Position numbers and translations under genes: made by a program
Assembly: GCF_030063445.1 (NCBI RefSeq)
Contig: NZ_JASITD010000019.1
Coordinates: 1-64,000 of the forward strand
DNA length: 64,000 nucleotides
Direction of reading: 5' to 3'
DNA from: Hymenobacter sp. H14-R3
Lineage (GTDB): Bacteria; Bacteroidota; Bacteroidia; Cytophagales; Hymenobacteraceae
Notes under the pieces: model-generated
What the model was told of the DNA's origin: nothing
Database searches by the model: none
Seen by the model: only the letters and a program-made list of their open reading frames with translations
In this document: positions 56,956 through 64,000 of the stretch, one piece after another
Layout of the letters: every line of letters begins with the position of its first letter
Position numbering within the stretch: the first letter of the stretch is position 1

Positions 56956-57157
56956 GCAATAGCATTGCCAGGCGCGTAGCGCGGGCTTTGCAGTCCGCGC
57001 CCCTGCGCTAGTGCAGGTACCTACGGGCTGGCCGGCTGACGAAGGCGCGCCAGAATGCCGCCTCCGTCAGCCGGCCCGTGCTTATCCCTTAAACGCACAG
57101 AGGCCCAACGGCCGGGGGCCGCCGGGCCAATCGGCTACAAATAACTTATTTGGCGGG

Positions 57158-57406
57158 CTAGAAGCTCTTGTCCTGCACGCGCTTGCGAATCAGGTCTTTA
57201 AGGTCGTTCATCTTGTTGACTTCCTGGGCTTTCAGGCGCTGCCAAAACTGCTTGGCGTCTTCGGCCCCGCCCTTTTCGGCGTTGGCAATGCACTGGTCGT
57301 AGCGCTATAGCGCGTCGAGGCGGGGGCTGAGGTCGTAAATCAGGTCGTGCACGTGGTTGGGCAGGCCCTGGGTTTCGCCAATGTGCTACTCGGCATGTTT
57401 ATTCAA
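57158..57406 (-). pseudogene. Small gene with two TAG codons
   Basis: One frame of 83 codons on the minus strand gives NKHAE, TAG (57386-57388), HIGETQGLPNHVHDLIYDLS, PRLDAL, TAG (57305-57307), RYDQCIANAEKGGAEDAKQF, WQRLKAQEVNKMNDLKDLIR and KRVQDKSF before the true TAG stop. The composition is that of a real helical protein. The start would be TTG. Only nonsense changes are seen. I do not recognise the family. Confidence 0.6.
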
Positions 57407-57477
57407 ATGAGGCTTGATAAACAAGGGTTTAGGGTGAAATACTGAAGAGCTACGCAGGCGCGCGGCCGCTGGTGCAG

Positions 57478-57951
57478 TTAGTTGCTAGCCGCATCGGCCC
57501 GCACTAGGTGCAGGTCCTGGGCCCAGCGCTGAATTTCGGGGGCGTGGCGGTGCACGTAGGCGGCCAGCTTATCGGCCTGCTGGCTGGCAAAGTAGCAGTC
57601 GGCCAATGCGTAGAAACACAGCTTGTACTCGGTGAGCAGTGGGGCGCGCTCGGCAGCCGGCGTGCCCAGGTTGCTGATGCAGCCACGCAGGCGGGTGAGG
57701 GCGGTGAGCAGGGTGCCTTCGGCCGCCGGCATTTCGCCGAGGCGGGCCAGGGCGGCGCTTTGCCCGCGGCTGGCCGTGGCGTAGTGGCGCACCAGTAGCG
57801 CAGCCTGCGGCGTGAGCGGCCGGCCGGGGCTGGCCGCCGGCTCCAGGCCCGTAACCACGGCCGCGTACTGGCCCGCCGCCTGCTGGTACTGGCCGTGCGA
57901 AAGGGCGACCTCCGCCTGCCCCAGACAAATTTGACTTTCGGTGTAGCTCAT
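57478..57951 (-). CDS. Tetratricopeptide-like helical protein
   Basis: 157 aa from the ATG at 57951 (the frame is open further to 58017 in a repeat). All-helical, with a TPR-like start (SQICLGQAEVALSHGQYQQA then AGQYAAVVTGLEP) and a later pair (LLTEYKLCFYALADCYFASQ). No signal peptide. Possibly a scaffold; function unknown. Confidence 0.65.
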   Translation of the reverse strand: MSYTESQICLGQAEVALSHGQYQQAAGQYAAVVTGLEPAASPGRPLTPQAALLVRHYATASRGQSAALARLGEMPAAEGTLLTALTRLRGCISNLGTPAAERAPLLTEYKLCFYALADCYFASQQADKLAAYVHRHAPEIQRWAQDLHLVRADAASN

Positions 57952-57954
57952 AGT

Positions 57955-58052
57955 ATTTAGCTGGTAGCTGGTAGCTACTAGCTTTGGTAAAAGACGAGGC
58001 GAGGGAAGCAAAAACAAAAAGCTAACAGCTACTAGCCATCAACTAACAGCTT
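57955..58052. repeat. TAGCT-rich dispersed palindrome, copy 4
   Basis: Left TTTAGCTGGTAGCTGGTAGC and right AAAAAGCTAACAGCTACTAG, imperfectly inverted. It lies between the TPR-like gene and the TonB receptor gene. Confidence 0.85.
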
Positions 58053-58054
58053 GA

Positions 58055-60511
58055 CTAAAAAGGCACTACCACCTTCACGCTCAGGTTGCGGCCGGGGCTG
58101 AAGATGCCTAGCTGGCCACTGGGTGAGGCGGTATAGTACTCGAAGTACTTGAGGCGGTTGAGGTGGGCCTGGTAGGCCACGTTGAAAAGGTTGTCGCCTT
58201 GCAGCACCAGCTGCACGGCCTCGCGGCCGCCCTTGGTACGCAGGCTGGTGCCCACGCCCAGGCCGCAGAGCACGTAGCCGGGGGTGCGGGTTTCGGCCCC
58301 GTCCACGGCATAGAAGCGGTTTTGGGCGGCCGTGGCATCCACTGTAAAGCGTAAGTAGCTGGCCGTGAAGGGGGTACTAGTCCGTTCGGGCGCGGTGAAG
58401 CGGATTTCGGAGCGCGACGACGGGGCCGGAATGAGGGGCAGGTAGCGGCCGGCAGTGCCCACAAGCGCGCGCAATTCGGGGTTTTGGTTGAGGCCGATGA
58501 CCAGGGCCGCGCCGGTGCGCAGGCTCACCCAGGGCAGGGCCGTGGGATGAATATTGAACGCTACCTCGCCGCCATAGAGGTCGGCCGCCGCCTGCTGAAA
58601 CTGGTAGGTCGAGTTGCCCACCGGGTCGCGCAGGGGCTGGCCCTGGGCGTCGTACTGCTTGGCCTGGTAGATGAAGTTGTTGACGTGGTTGTAAAAGGCC
58701 TCCACACTGCCCTCAAAATCGGGCGACTTATACAGCAGGCCGATGTCTTCCTGCACGTTGAACTCGGGGGTGAAGCCGGGGTTGCCCAGGTACACGATGT
58801 GCGCGCCGGGGTCGAGGCCGTTGGAGCCGATTTCGGGCACGTTGGGGGCGCGGTAGCCGCGGGCAATGTTGGCCCGCAGCACCAGCTTTTCGCCCAAGGG
58901 GTAGCTGCCACCCAGGCTGGCCGACACGCCCGTGTAGGTGCGGCTGAAGTCCGTAAATTTTAAGATGGCATCGGGTGCGCCCGGCCCCACGGCCTGGTCG
59001 AAGCCGTTGGCTGGGTTGGGCCCCGCGTAGAAGTTGTTCCAGCGCACGTGGCGAGTGTCGTAGCGCAGGCCACCGGTTAGCTCCAGAGCCCCGAACGCCT
59101 TTTTTACCAGCCCGAAGCCACCCAAATCAAACAGCCGGTACGGTGGAATCGGGAAGGTGGTGGCATTCAAGTGGCGGTTGTCCTGGTTCATGCCGTTGGC
59201 CCCCACCGTAAACTCATAGCCCTTAACGGCATCGAAAAGGTAGCGCGCCTGGTAGTTCACGGTCGTCAGCTGCAGGTCGAGGCCCGGCTGGGTGGGGTCG
59301 GTGGGATGGTTGAACTCCTGGCGGTGGTTTTGCTGCACGCCCAGCAGCGCCCGCAGCTCGCCCGGCCCAAAGCGCACCTCCGTGGTGCCGAAGGCCCGGT
59401 AGTGCTGAATGCGCTGGCGCGAGTTGCCGATGCCGTAGCTATTCAGCTCGTGGTCGCTCACCAATGGCCGGTCCTTGATGTCGTCGGCATTGGCCTCAAA
59501 CACCTGCCGGGTAAAGCGCCGGCTTAGCGAGTCGCGGCTGCCGTCGGGTATCTCCTGGCGGTCGTCGTAGGTCGATAGCCAGAGGTGCGCGCCGCCCCAC
59601 TGCTTGCGCACACCCACCATGCCGGTCACCTGCACTTCGCGGAAGCCGGTGCTGTACACCAGGCCATCCACGGGGTTGCGGTAGTCGTGGGCCTGGCGGC
59701 GGCTGCCGCGCAGGCTGGCCTGAAAGCCATTCTTCTGGTAGTTGAAAGCCAGGGAGTTACCAATCAGGCCATTCACGCCCTGGTACTCGGCCAGCGCCTC
59801 GCCGTGCAGCTCGCCGTCGGCCCCGCGGGGCAGCGCCGGAATGAGGTTGACCACGCCGGCCACGGCATCGGAGCCGTAGAGCAGGCTGGCCGGGCCCTTC
59901 ACCACTTCCACGCGGTCTACGCCGTAGCCATCTACCTCAATGCCGTGCTCGTCGCCCCACTGCTGGCCTTCCTGGCGCAGGCCGTTGAACATGGTGAGCA
60001 CCCGATTGTAGCCCAGCCCCCGAATAAAGGGCTTGCTGATGTTGGGCCCCGAGGTAACGGCCGACAAACCCGGAATGCCGCGCACCGCCGCATCAATGGC
60101 ATTGGAGTTGGCGTTGAGGCGGATTTCCTTGCCCGACATGGCCGCGATGGGCACCGGCGAGCGCCGGATTTCGGTGGCCCGGCCCACGCCCGTTATCACC
60201 ACTTCGGCCAGCGCCTTGCCCTCAGCTTTCATTCTGATAATTAAAGCTTTAGCTGCCGGAATCGTAACGGCAGCCGTAGTAGTGGCGTAGCCCACGGCGC
60301 TCACTTGCACCTGCTGCGCGCCGGCCGGCAGGCCGGGCAGGCTAAAGCGGCCGTTGTCGTCGGCCGTGGTGCCCTGGGTGAGGACCGGCACGGCCACGCT
60401 GGCAAAGGGCACCGGCCGGCCGTCGGCATCCAGCACCTGGCCACGCAGGCTCGGGGCCTGGGCACGCACTAGAAAGGGGATAAGTAACAGTAAAAGAAGA
60501 AATTGCTTCAT
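58055..60511 (-). CDS. TonB-dependent outer membrane receptor
   Basis: 818 aa from the ATG at 60511. Signal peptide (QFLLLLLLIPFLVRAQ), a carboxypeptidase-regulatory-like domain at about 20-105 (LRGQVLDADGRPVPFASVAV), the plug (about 115-230, VVITGVGRATEIRRSPVPIA and KPFIRGLGYNRVLTMFNGLR), then a beta-barrel ending NLSVKVVVPF. The plug motif and size fit siderophore/metal receptors rather than SusC, and metal transporters lie upstream. Ligand unknown; about 320 bases upstream hold no gene. Confidence 0.92.
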   Translation of the reverse strand: MKQFLLLLLLIPFLVRAQAPSLRGQVLDADGRPVPFASVAVPVLTQGTTADDNGRFSLPGLPAGAQQVQVSAVGYATTTAAVTIPAAKALIIRMKAEGKALAEVVITGVGRATEIRRSPVPIAAMSGKEIRLNANSNAIDAAVRGIPGLSAVTSGPNISKPFIRGLGYNRVLTMFNGLRQEGQQWGDEHGIEVDGYGVDRVEVVKGPASLLYGSDAVAGVVNLIPALPRGADGELHGEALAEYQGVNGLIGNSLAFNYQKNGFQASLRGSRRQAHDYRNPVDGLVYSTGFREVQVTGMVGVRKQWGGAHLWLSTYDDRQEIPDGSRDSLSRRFTRQVFEANADDIKDRPLVSDHELNSYGIGNSRQRIQHYRAFGTTEVRFGPGELRALLGVQQNHRQEFNHPTDPTQPGLDLQLTTVNYQARYLFDAVKGYEFTVGANGMNQDNRHLNATTFPIPPYRLFDLGGFGLVKKAFGALELTGGLRYDTRHVRWNNFYAGPNPANGFDQAVGPGAPDAILKFTDFSRTYTGVSASLGGSYPLGEKLVLRANIARGYRAPNVPEIGSNGLDPGAHIVYLGNPGFTPEFNVQEDIGLLYKSPDFEGSVEAFYNHVNNFIYQAKQYDAQGQPLRDPVGNSTYQFQQAAADLYGGEVAFNIHPTALPWVSLRTGAALVIGLNQNPELRALVGTAGRYLPLIPAPSSRSEIRFTAPERTSTPFTASYLRFTVDATAAQNRFYAVDGAETRTPGYVLCGLGVGTSLRTKGGREAVQLVLQGDNLFNVAYQAHLNRLKYFEYYTASPSGQLGIFSPGRNLSVKVVVPF

Positions 60512-60830
60512 AAAATACGTAAATTGAAAAGGCAAGACGTAACCGATAGCCAGCTGAAAAGCCGCTCGAAAAAAAGAGTCCGTAGCAGGAAAGTGAAGGG
60601 TAGGGGCTACCCACAACCAGCGCTAGTGAGTAGCGCGAGTTAGCCCCGGCTGAGCCGGGCCCCGAGGGTCAGATAAGTGTGTAAAGCTTTGTGCCATAAG
60701 CAATTGCGGGCTATCTACTTAGTTTGCACAAGGCAACAGTTTTTCCGTCCCTGCATCCGGGGGGTGCAGCGGCCGTAAAGCAGGAAAAAAGGGATAAGCA
60801 GCAGCCTAACCGAAGGGACTGCGCGGCTGG
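60512..60830. other. Leader region of the TonB receptor gene
   Basis: No gene. Contains a GGCCCCGGCTGAGCCGGG-type hairpin (about 60640-60660) and GC/AT-alternating sequence. I looked for TPP, cobalamin and similar riboswitch cores and found none convincing. Confidence 0.6.
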
Positions 60831-62198
60831 CTATTCATTGCCGGCAAACGTCTGATAAAGCAGAAAAGCATTCAGCACCAAGATGATACCCGCTACCACC
60901 CAGGCCGTAATGCGCAGCCAGGGCCGGTTCACAAACACGCCCATCTTGAGCTTGTCATTGGTAAAGAGCACCAGCGGAATAACGGCGAACGAGAGCTGCA
61001 GCGATAGGATAACCTGGCTGAGTACCAGCAGCTCGCCGGTGCCTTTTTCGCCGTATAGCAGCGCCACGATGAAGGCCGGCACCACGGCCAGCAGCCGCGT
61101 AATGAGCCGCCGCAGCCAGGGCCGTAGCTTGATGTGCAGGAAACCCTCCATTACCACCTGCCCGGCCAGCGTGCCGGTGAGCGTGGAGCTTTGGCCCGAG
61201 GCCAGCAGGGCAATGGCAAACACTACGCTGGCCGCGCCCGCGCCGAGTACCGGCGTCAGCAGCTTGTGGGCGTCGGCAATGTCGGCCACGTCGTCATAGC
61301 CCTTACCGTGGAAGGCGGCGGCGGCCGTCACCAGAATGGCCGCGTTCACAAAAAACGCTAGCCCCAGCGCCGTCGTCGAGTCGATGGTGGCAAACTTGAT
61401 GGCCGAGCGCTTGCCCGTTTCGGTGGGCTCAATCTGGCGCACCTGCACAATGGCCGAGTGCAGATACAGGTTGTGCGGCATCACGGTAGCGCCCAGAATA
61501 CCGATGGCCACGTAGAGCATGGCTGGGTTAGTAACCACCACCGCCCGCGGCACCAGGCCCGCGGCTAGGCCCAGCCAGTCGGGGTGCGAGGCGATAATCT
61601 CGTAGAGAAAGCAGACGAAGATGGTCAGAATAAGCGCCGCTACCAGGCTCTCAATTACCTTAAAACCTTTGCTTTGCAGCAGCAGTATCAGCAGCACATC
61701 GAACGTGGTGAGCACAATGCCCCAGGTGATGGGCAGGCCAAAGAGCAGGTTGAAGGCAATGGCCGAGCCGATGACTTCGGCCAGGTCGCAGGCGGCAATC
61801 GCGATTTCGCAGAGCACCCACAGCACCATGGCCACGGGCTTGGAGTAGTGGTCGCGGCAGGCCTGGGCCAGGTCGCGGCCGGTTACCACGCCTAGCTTCA
61901 CGGCCAGGTGCTGCAACAGCATGGCAAACAGGTTGCTCAGCAGCACCACGCTCAGCAGGGTATAGCCAAACTTGGCGCCGCCCGCAATGTCGGTGGCCCA
62001 GTTGCCGGGGTCCATGTAGCCCACCGATACCAGCAGCCCCGGCCCCCAGTAGGCCCGGAACTTCTGCCAGAACGAGGCCCCCTCGCCCGGCACCTTAATG
62101 CTGCCGTGCACCTCACTGAGCGAAATGCCCCGGCGGGGGTGCCGCCAACCTGGCTCGGCCACGGAAACAGCAACGGGAGGGGTAGCGACGGGCGACAC
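60831..62198 (-). CDS. mntH: Nramp family divalent metal transporter
   Basis: 455 aa from a GTG at 62198. The frame is open to 62231, but a -7 element overlaps that part and no ATG exists. Eleven or so membrane segments; Nramp motifs SVGYMDPGNWATDI (DPGN) in helix 1 and GATVMPHNLYLHSAIVQ (MPHN) in helix 6. It imports Mn(II) or Fe(II) with protons. Divergent from the CDF gene, with repeated GCCTAAA sites in its control region. Confidence 0.9.
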   Translation of the reverse strand: MSPVATPPVAVSVAEPGWRHPRRGISLSEVHGSIKVPGEGASFWQKFRAYWGPGLLVSVGYMDPGNWATDIAGGAKFGYTLLSVVLLSNLFAMLLQHLAVKLGVVTGRDLAQACRDHYSKPVAMVLWVLCEIAIAACDLAEVIGSAIAFNLLFGLPITWGIVLTTFDVLLILLLQSKGFKVIESLVAALILTIFVCFLYEIIASHPDWLGLAAGLVPRAVVVTNPAMLYVAIGILGATVMPHNLYLHSAIVQVRQIEPTETGKRSAIKFATIDSTTALGLAFFVNAAILVTAAAAFHGKGYDDVADIADAHKLLTPVLGAGAASVVFAIALLASGQSSTLTGTLAGQVVMEGFLHIKLRPWLRRLITRLLAVVPAFIVALLYGEKGTGELLVLSQVILSLQLSFAVIPLVLFTNDKLKMGVFVNRPWLRITAWVVAGIILVLNAFLLYQTFAGNE

Positions 62199-62219
62199 AG
62201 AATTGGTAGGTAGTGGCTG

Positions 62220-62273
62220 CAAAGGTAACAAGATTTTTAGACTGGCCTAAAAATATTTTTAAACTTGCCTAAA
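62220..62273 (-). promoter_or_regulatory. mntH promoter with repeated GCCTAAA sites
   Basis: -7 TACCTTTG on the minus strand (62220-62227). Two GCCTAAA words at 62245-62251 and 62267-62273, 22 bases apart (two helical turns), lie where a repressor would cover the promoter. GCCTAAA resembles half-sites of DtxR/MntR-type metal repressors (TTTAGGC); the regulator itself is not in the window. Confidence 0.5.
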
Positions 62274-62300
62274 TACTGGTTTTAGGGTAAAAAAGTTTCG

Positions 62301-62336
62301 GGCCCGTGGGGTAAGCCTTAGCTTGCCCCACGGGCC
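62301..62336. terminator. Hairpin between divergent metal-transport genes
   Basis: 16-base stem GGCCCGTGGGGTAAGC / GCTTGCCCCACGGGCC with one G-T pair, loop CTTA. Lies between mntH and the CDF gene, upstream of both, so it is a repeat or insulator rather than an end of either gene. Confidence 0.8.
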
Positions 62337-62385
62337 TCAATTCTACCCACCCGTGCCGACCTTTGCGGGCCCTACCTGCTTTTCT

Positions 62386-63396
62386 ATGTCTGCTTCGCCT
62401 GGCCTCAAGCGCCGCCTGGGCCTGCTCTCGCTTGCGGTGAGCATCGCTCTGGTACTCACCAAGTTCTACGCTTATCGCCTCACGCACGCGCAGGTGGTGC
62501 TCACCGATGCGCTGGAGAGCATTATCAACGTATTTACCAGTGGATTTGCGCTGTACAGCCTCTACCTGGCCGACCTGCCCAAGGACGAAAACCACCCCTA
62601 CGGCCACGGCAAGGTCGAGTACCTGAGCATCGGCTTCGAGGGCGCGCTGATTTTTATTGCGGGCGTTTTCATCCTCTACAGCGCCACGCTGAGCTTTTTG
62701 CACCCGCACCCGGTGGCACAGCCCGACTGGGGCGTGGCGCTGCTGGCGGGCACGGCGGTGGTCAACTTTGGCCTGGGCATGTGGCTGATTCGGGCCGGGC
62801 GGCGGGTGCAGTCGGTGGCGCTGGTGGGCGATGGGCAGCACCTCTACATCGACGCACTCACGAGCATTGTGTCGTCGGCGGCGCTGGTGCTGGTGCACTT
62901 CACGGGCATTATTCAGTTTGATGCGGGCGCGGCGCTGGCGCTGGGCGGCTTCATCCTCTACAACGGCTACAAGATGCTGCGCAGCGCCGTGGGCGGCCTC
63001 ATGGACGAGAGCGACAGCAGCACCGTGGCCGGGGTAATTGCCGAGCTGCAGCGCCTGCGCCGCCCCGCCTGGATTGACGTGCACAACCTGCGCGTGCAGC
63101 GCTACGGCGCCAACCTGCACATCGACTGCCACATGCAGATGCCCTATTATTTCTCGCTGGAGAAAGTACACACCGAGCTGCACGAGATTGAGGAGCTGAT
63201 TCGGGCCCGCTTCGCCGCCGTGGAGGTCGAGATGTTTGTGCACGCCGACCCCTGCTCGTTTGCCGCCTGCTCCTTGTGCCACATGCCCGCCTGCCCCGTG
63301 CGCCGCCACCCCTTCGCCCAGGAAGTTGAGTGGGACATCCACAACGCCGTGAAGGACGAGCGCCACCATCTGACGATGAGTGAATTGGGTGAGTGA
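62386..63396 (+). CDS. Cation diffusion facilitator (CDF) metal efflux protein
   Basis: 336 aa from the ATG at 62386. Membrane part with the CDF motifs (SIALVLTKFYAYRLTHAQVV, DALESIINVFTS, HPYGHGKVEYLSIG, DGQHLYIDALTSI) and a cytoplasmic domain. After that comes an unusual Cys/His tail (PCSFAACSLCHMPACP), which may bind metal. It exports Zn, Fe, Mn or similar ions. Divergent from mntH: import and export genes share one control region. GACCTTTG at 62359-62366 is one base from a -7. Confidence 0.9.
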   Translation: MSASPGLKRRLGLLSLAVSIALVLTKFYAYRLTHAQVVLTDALESIINVFTSGFALYSLYLADLPKDENHPYGHGKVEYLSIGFEGALIFIAGVFILYSATLSFLHPHPVAQPDWGVALLAGTAVVNFGLGMWLIRAGRRVQSVALVGDGQHLYIDALTSIVSSAALVLVHFTGIIQFDAGAALALGGFILYNGYKMLRSAVGGLMDESDSSTVAGVIAELQRLRRPAWIDVHNLRVQRYGANLHIDCHMQMPYYFSLEKVHTELHEIEELIRARFAAVEVEMFVHADPCSFAACSLCHMPACPVRRHPFAQEVEWDIHNAVKDERHHLTMSELGE

Positions 63397-63470
63397 GAAC
63401 GTCATGCAGACCGCAGGGAAGCATGACGTTCTCACTCACCCAATTCACTCATTCACAACTCACTCACTTA
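63396..63470. repeat. Palindrome with GAACGTCATGC / GCATGACGTTC
   Basis: GAGAACGTCATGC (from 63396) and GCATGACGTTCTCACTCACC (to about 63441) pair closely around AGACCGCAGGGAA, with GTGAGTGAATTG words repeated on both sides. A short member of the GTCATGC family, between the CDF and glycosylase genes. Confidence 0.8.
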
Positions 63471-64000
63471 GCCGGGCTGGTCCACTTGCTGTCTTTGACC
63501 CGGAAGCGCCAGGGCAGGGCCACGGCTTCAGCACCTGCGTACTCCAGCCCCACGCGCGAGCTGGCTATAACCTGCTCATCAGCAAGTACTTCGCCCACGT
63601 CTTCAATCCAGATGCGCGGGCCGCTGAGCAGCTCACCGTTGAGGGCGGGCGTGAGGCCCAGCGCCTGGCTCAGCACGCCGGGGCCGGCGGTGAGGTTACG
63701 GGCCACCTTGGGCAAGCCCCGGCGGCGCAGCATAATCTCCACGCCGTGCAGCGGCTCAATGGCCCGAATAAGCACCGCATCGGGGTGCGCCGCGTCGTGG
63801 GTGGTGATGTTGAAGAGCGTGTGCACCCGGTACACGGTGTAGAGGTAGGCGTGGCCGCCGGGCTGGTACAGGGCCTGCGCCTGCCTGGCCTTGCGCTGCA
63901 AGTGCAGCGTGATGCTGGGGTCACCCTCGTGCCGGTAGGCCTCCGTTTCGACGATGCGGCCGGTGGTCAGCTCCCCGTCAATTTCGGTGCACACCACCTT
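63464..64000 (-). CDS. DNA-3-methyladenine glycosylase, AAG/MPG type (5' end outside the window)
   Basis: Removes alkylated bases from DNA. At least 178 aa are present, starting (minus strand) in KVVCTEIDGELTTGRIVETE at the window edge, so the N-terminal 15-25 residues lie beyond 64000. Seen: the catalytic-Glu segment GRIVETEAY, the GHAYLYTVYRVHTLFNITTH region, AVLIRAIEPLHG, LTAGPGVLSQALGLT, and the end DSKWTSPAK. Confidence 0.88.
   Translation of the reverse strand, partial: KVVCTEIDGELTTGRIVETEAYRHEGDPSITLHLQRKARQAQALYQPGGHAYLYTVYRVHTLFNITTHDAAHPDAVLIRAIEPLHGVEIMLRRRGLPKVARNLTAGPGVLSQALGLTPALNGELLSGPRIWIEDVGEVLADEQVIASSRVGLEYAGAEAVALPWRFRVKDSKWTSPAK

Noticed and set aside
60512..60830. Riboswitch before the TonB receptor gene
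   Set aside because: No core of the TPP, cobalamin or other known class could be matched; only simple hairpins are present.
62269..63435. 388-codon minus-strand open frame opposite the CDF gene
   Set aside because: Shadow frame; His/Gln/Arg-rich with no domain.

Overview
The window looks like a piece of a chromosome from a GC-rich member of the Bacteroidota, most likely Hymenobacter or a close relative in the Cytophagales. This rests on four things seen in the sequence: the 5' end of a Bacteroidota-type 16S rRNA, promoters of the TTTG / TAnnTTTG (-33/-7) kind, many small lipoproteins with a Cys lipobox, and family content (DUF4783, DUF6799, VF530, SusC-like plug/CarboxypepD_reg receptor). 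The species is an inference. No phage, plasmid or complete transposon is visible, and I see no CRISPR array.

Layout. 1-800: start of a 16S rRNA gene on the minus strand with three tandem promoters. 921-3307: a lone ABC ATPase, a 20-copy CCCTA repeat and an overlapping HipA-like kinase/DUF3037 pair. 3329-8142: tyrosine degradation (hppD, hmgA and an amino-acid dehydrogenase, with a divergent LysR gene and a clear T-N11-A palindrome between). 8197-10174: FAD oxidoreductase and a Tll0287-like c-haem lipoprotein. 10385-15279: threonine operon thrA-thrB-thrC. 15461-31068: housekeeping and surface genes (prfA, YjbQ, gpmI, nadC, ZIP transporter, cbpA-cbpM, RlpA, GH25 lysozyme, Hsp20, small lipoproteins). 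31394-36044: BamA/TamA-like barrel protein, hemW and a hydrolase, followed by a decayed gene. 36855-43129: rpmA-rplU, nrdB with a cluster of DnaA boxes upstream, a dead GIY-YIG nuclease gene inside a field of palindromic repeats, and nrdA. 43141-46402: an accessory patch holding a convergent HicA/HicB-like pair, a second free-standing copy of the nrdA 3' end, an AT-rich PIN-like gene and two unknown small genes between copies of a direct repeat. 46403-64000: a carboxymuconolactone-decarboxylase-like protein, tRNA-Gly, a B12-binding radical SAM protein whose reading frame contains a palindromic repeat, SDR, serine hydrolase, an exported 5-hydroxyisourate hydrolase next to a GlcG/HbpS-like protein, an AbiEii-like protein, a TonB-dependent receptor, and Nramp and CDF metal transporters. 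The window ends inside a 3-methyladenine DNA glycosylase gene.

The most interesting parts are the nrdA surroundings and the repeats. The nrdA tail (the last 39 codons, carrying the redox CxxC) exists twice, 980 bp apart, with almost purely synonymous differences. The second copy has its own promoter-like motif and holds the strong terminator, and the HicA/HicB genes sit exactly between the two copies. At least three families of intergenic palindromes are dispersed through the window. One copy has become part of a protein, and two sets of palindrome arms encode the ends of genes. Several genes have the -7 motif only 4-6 bases before the start codon, which suggests leaderless messages.
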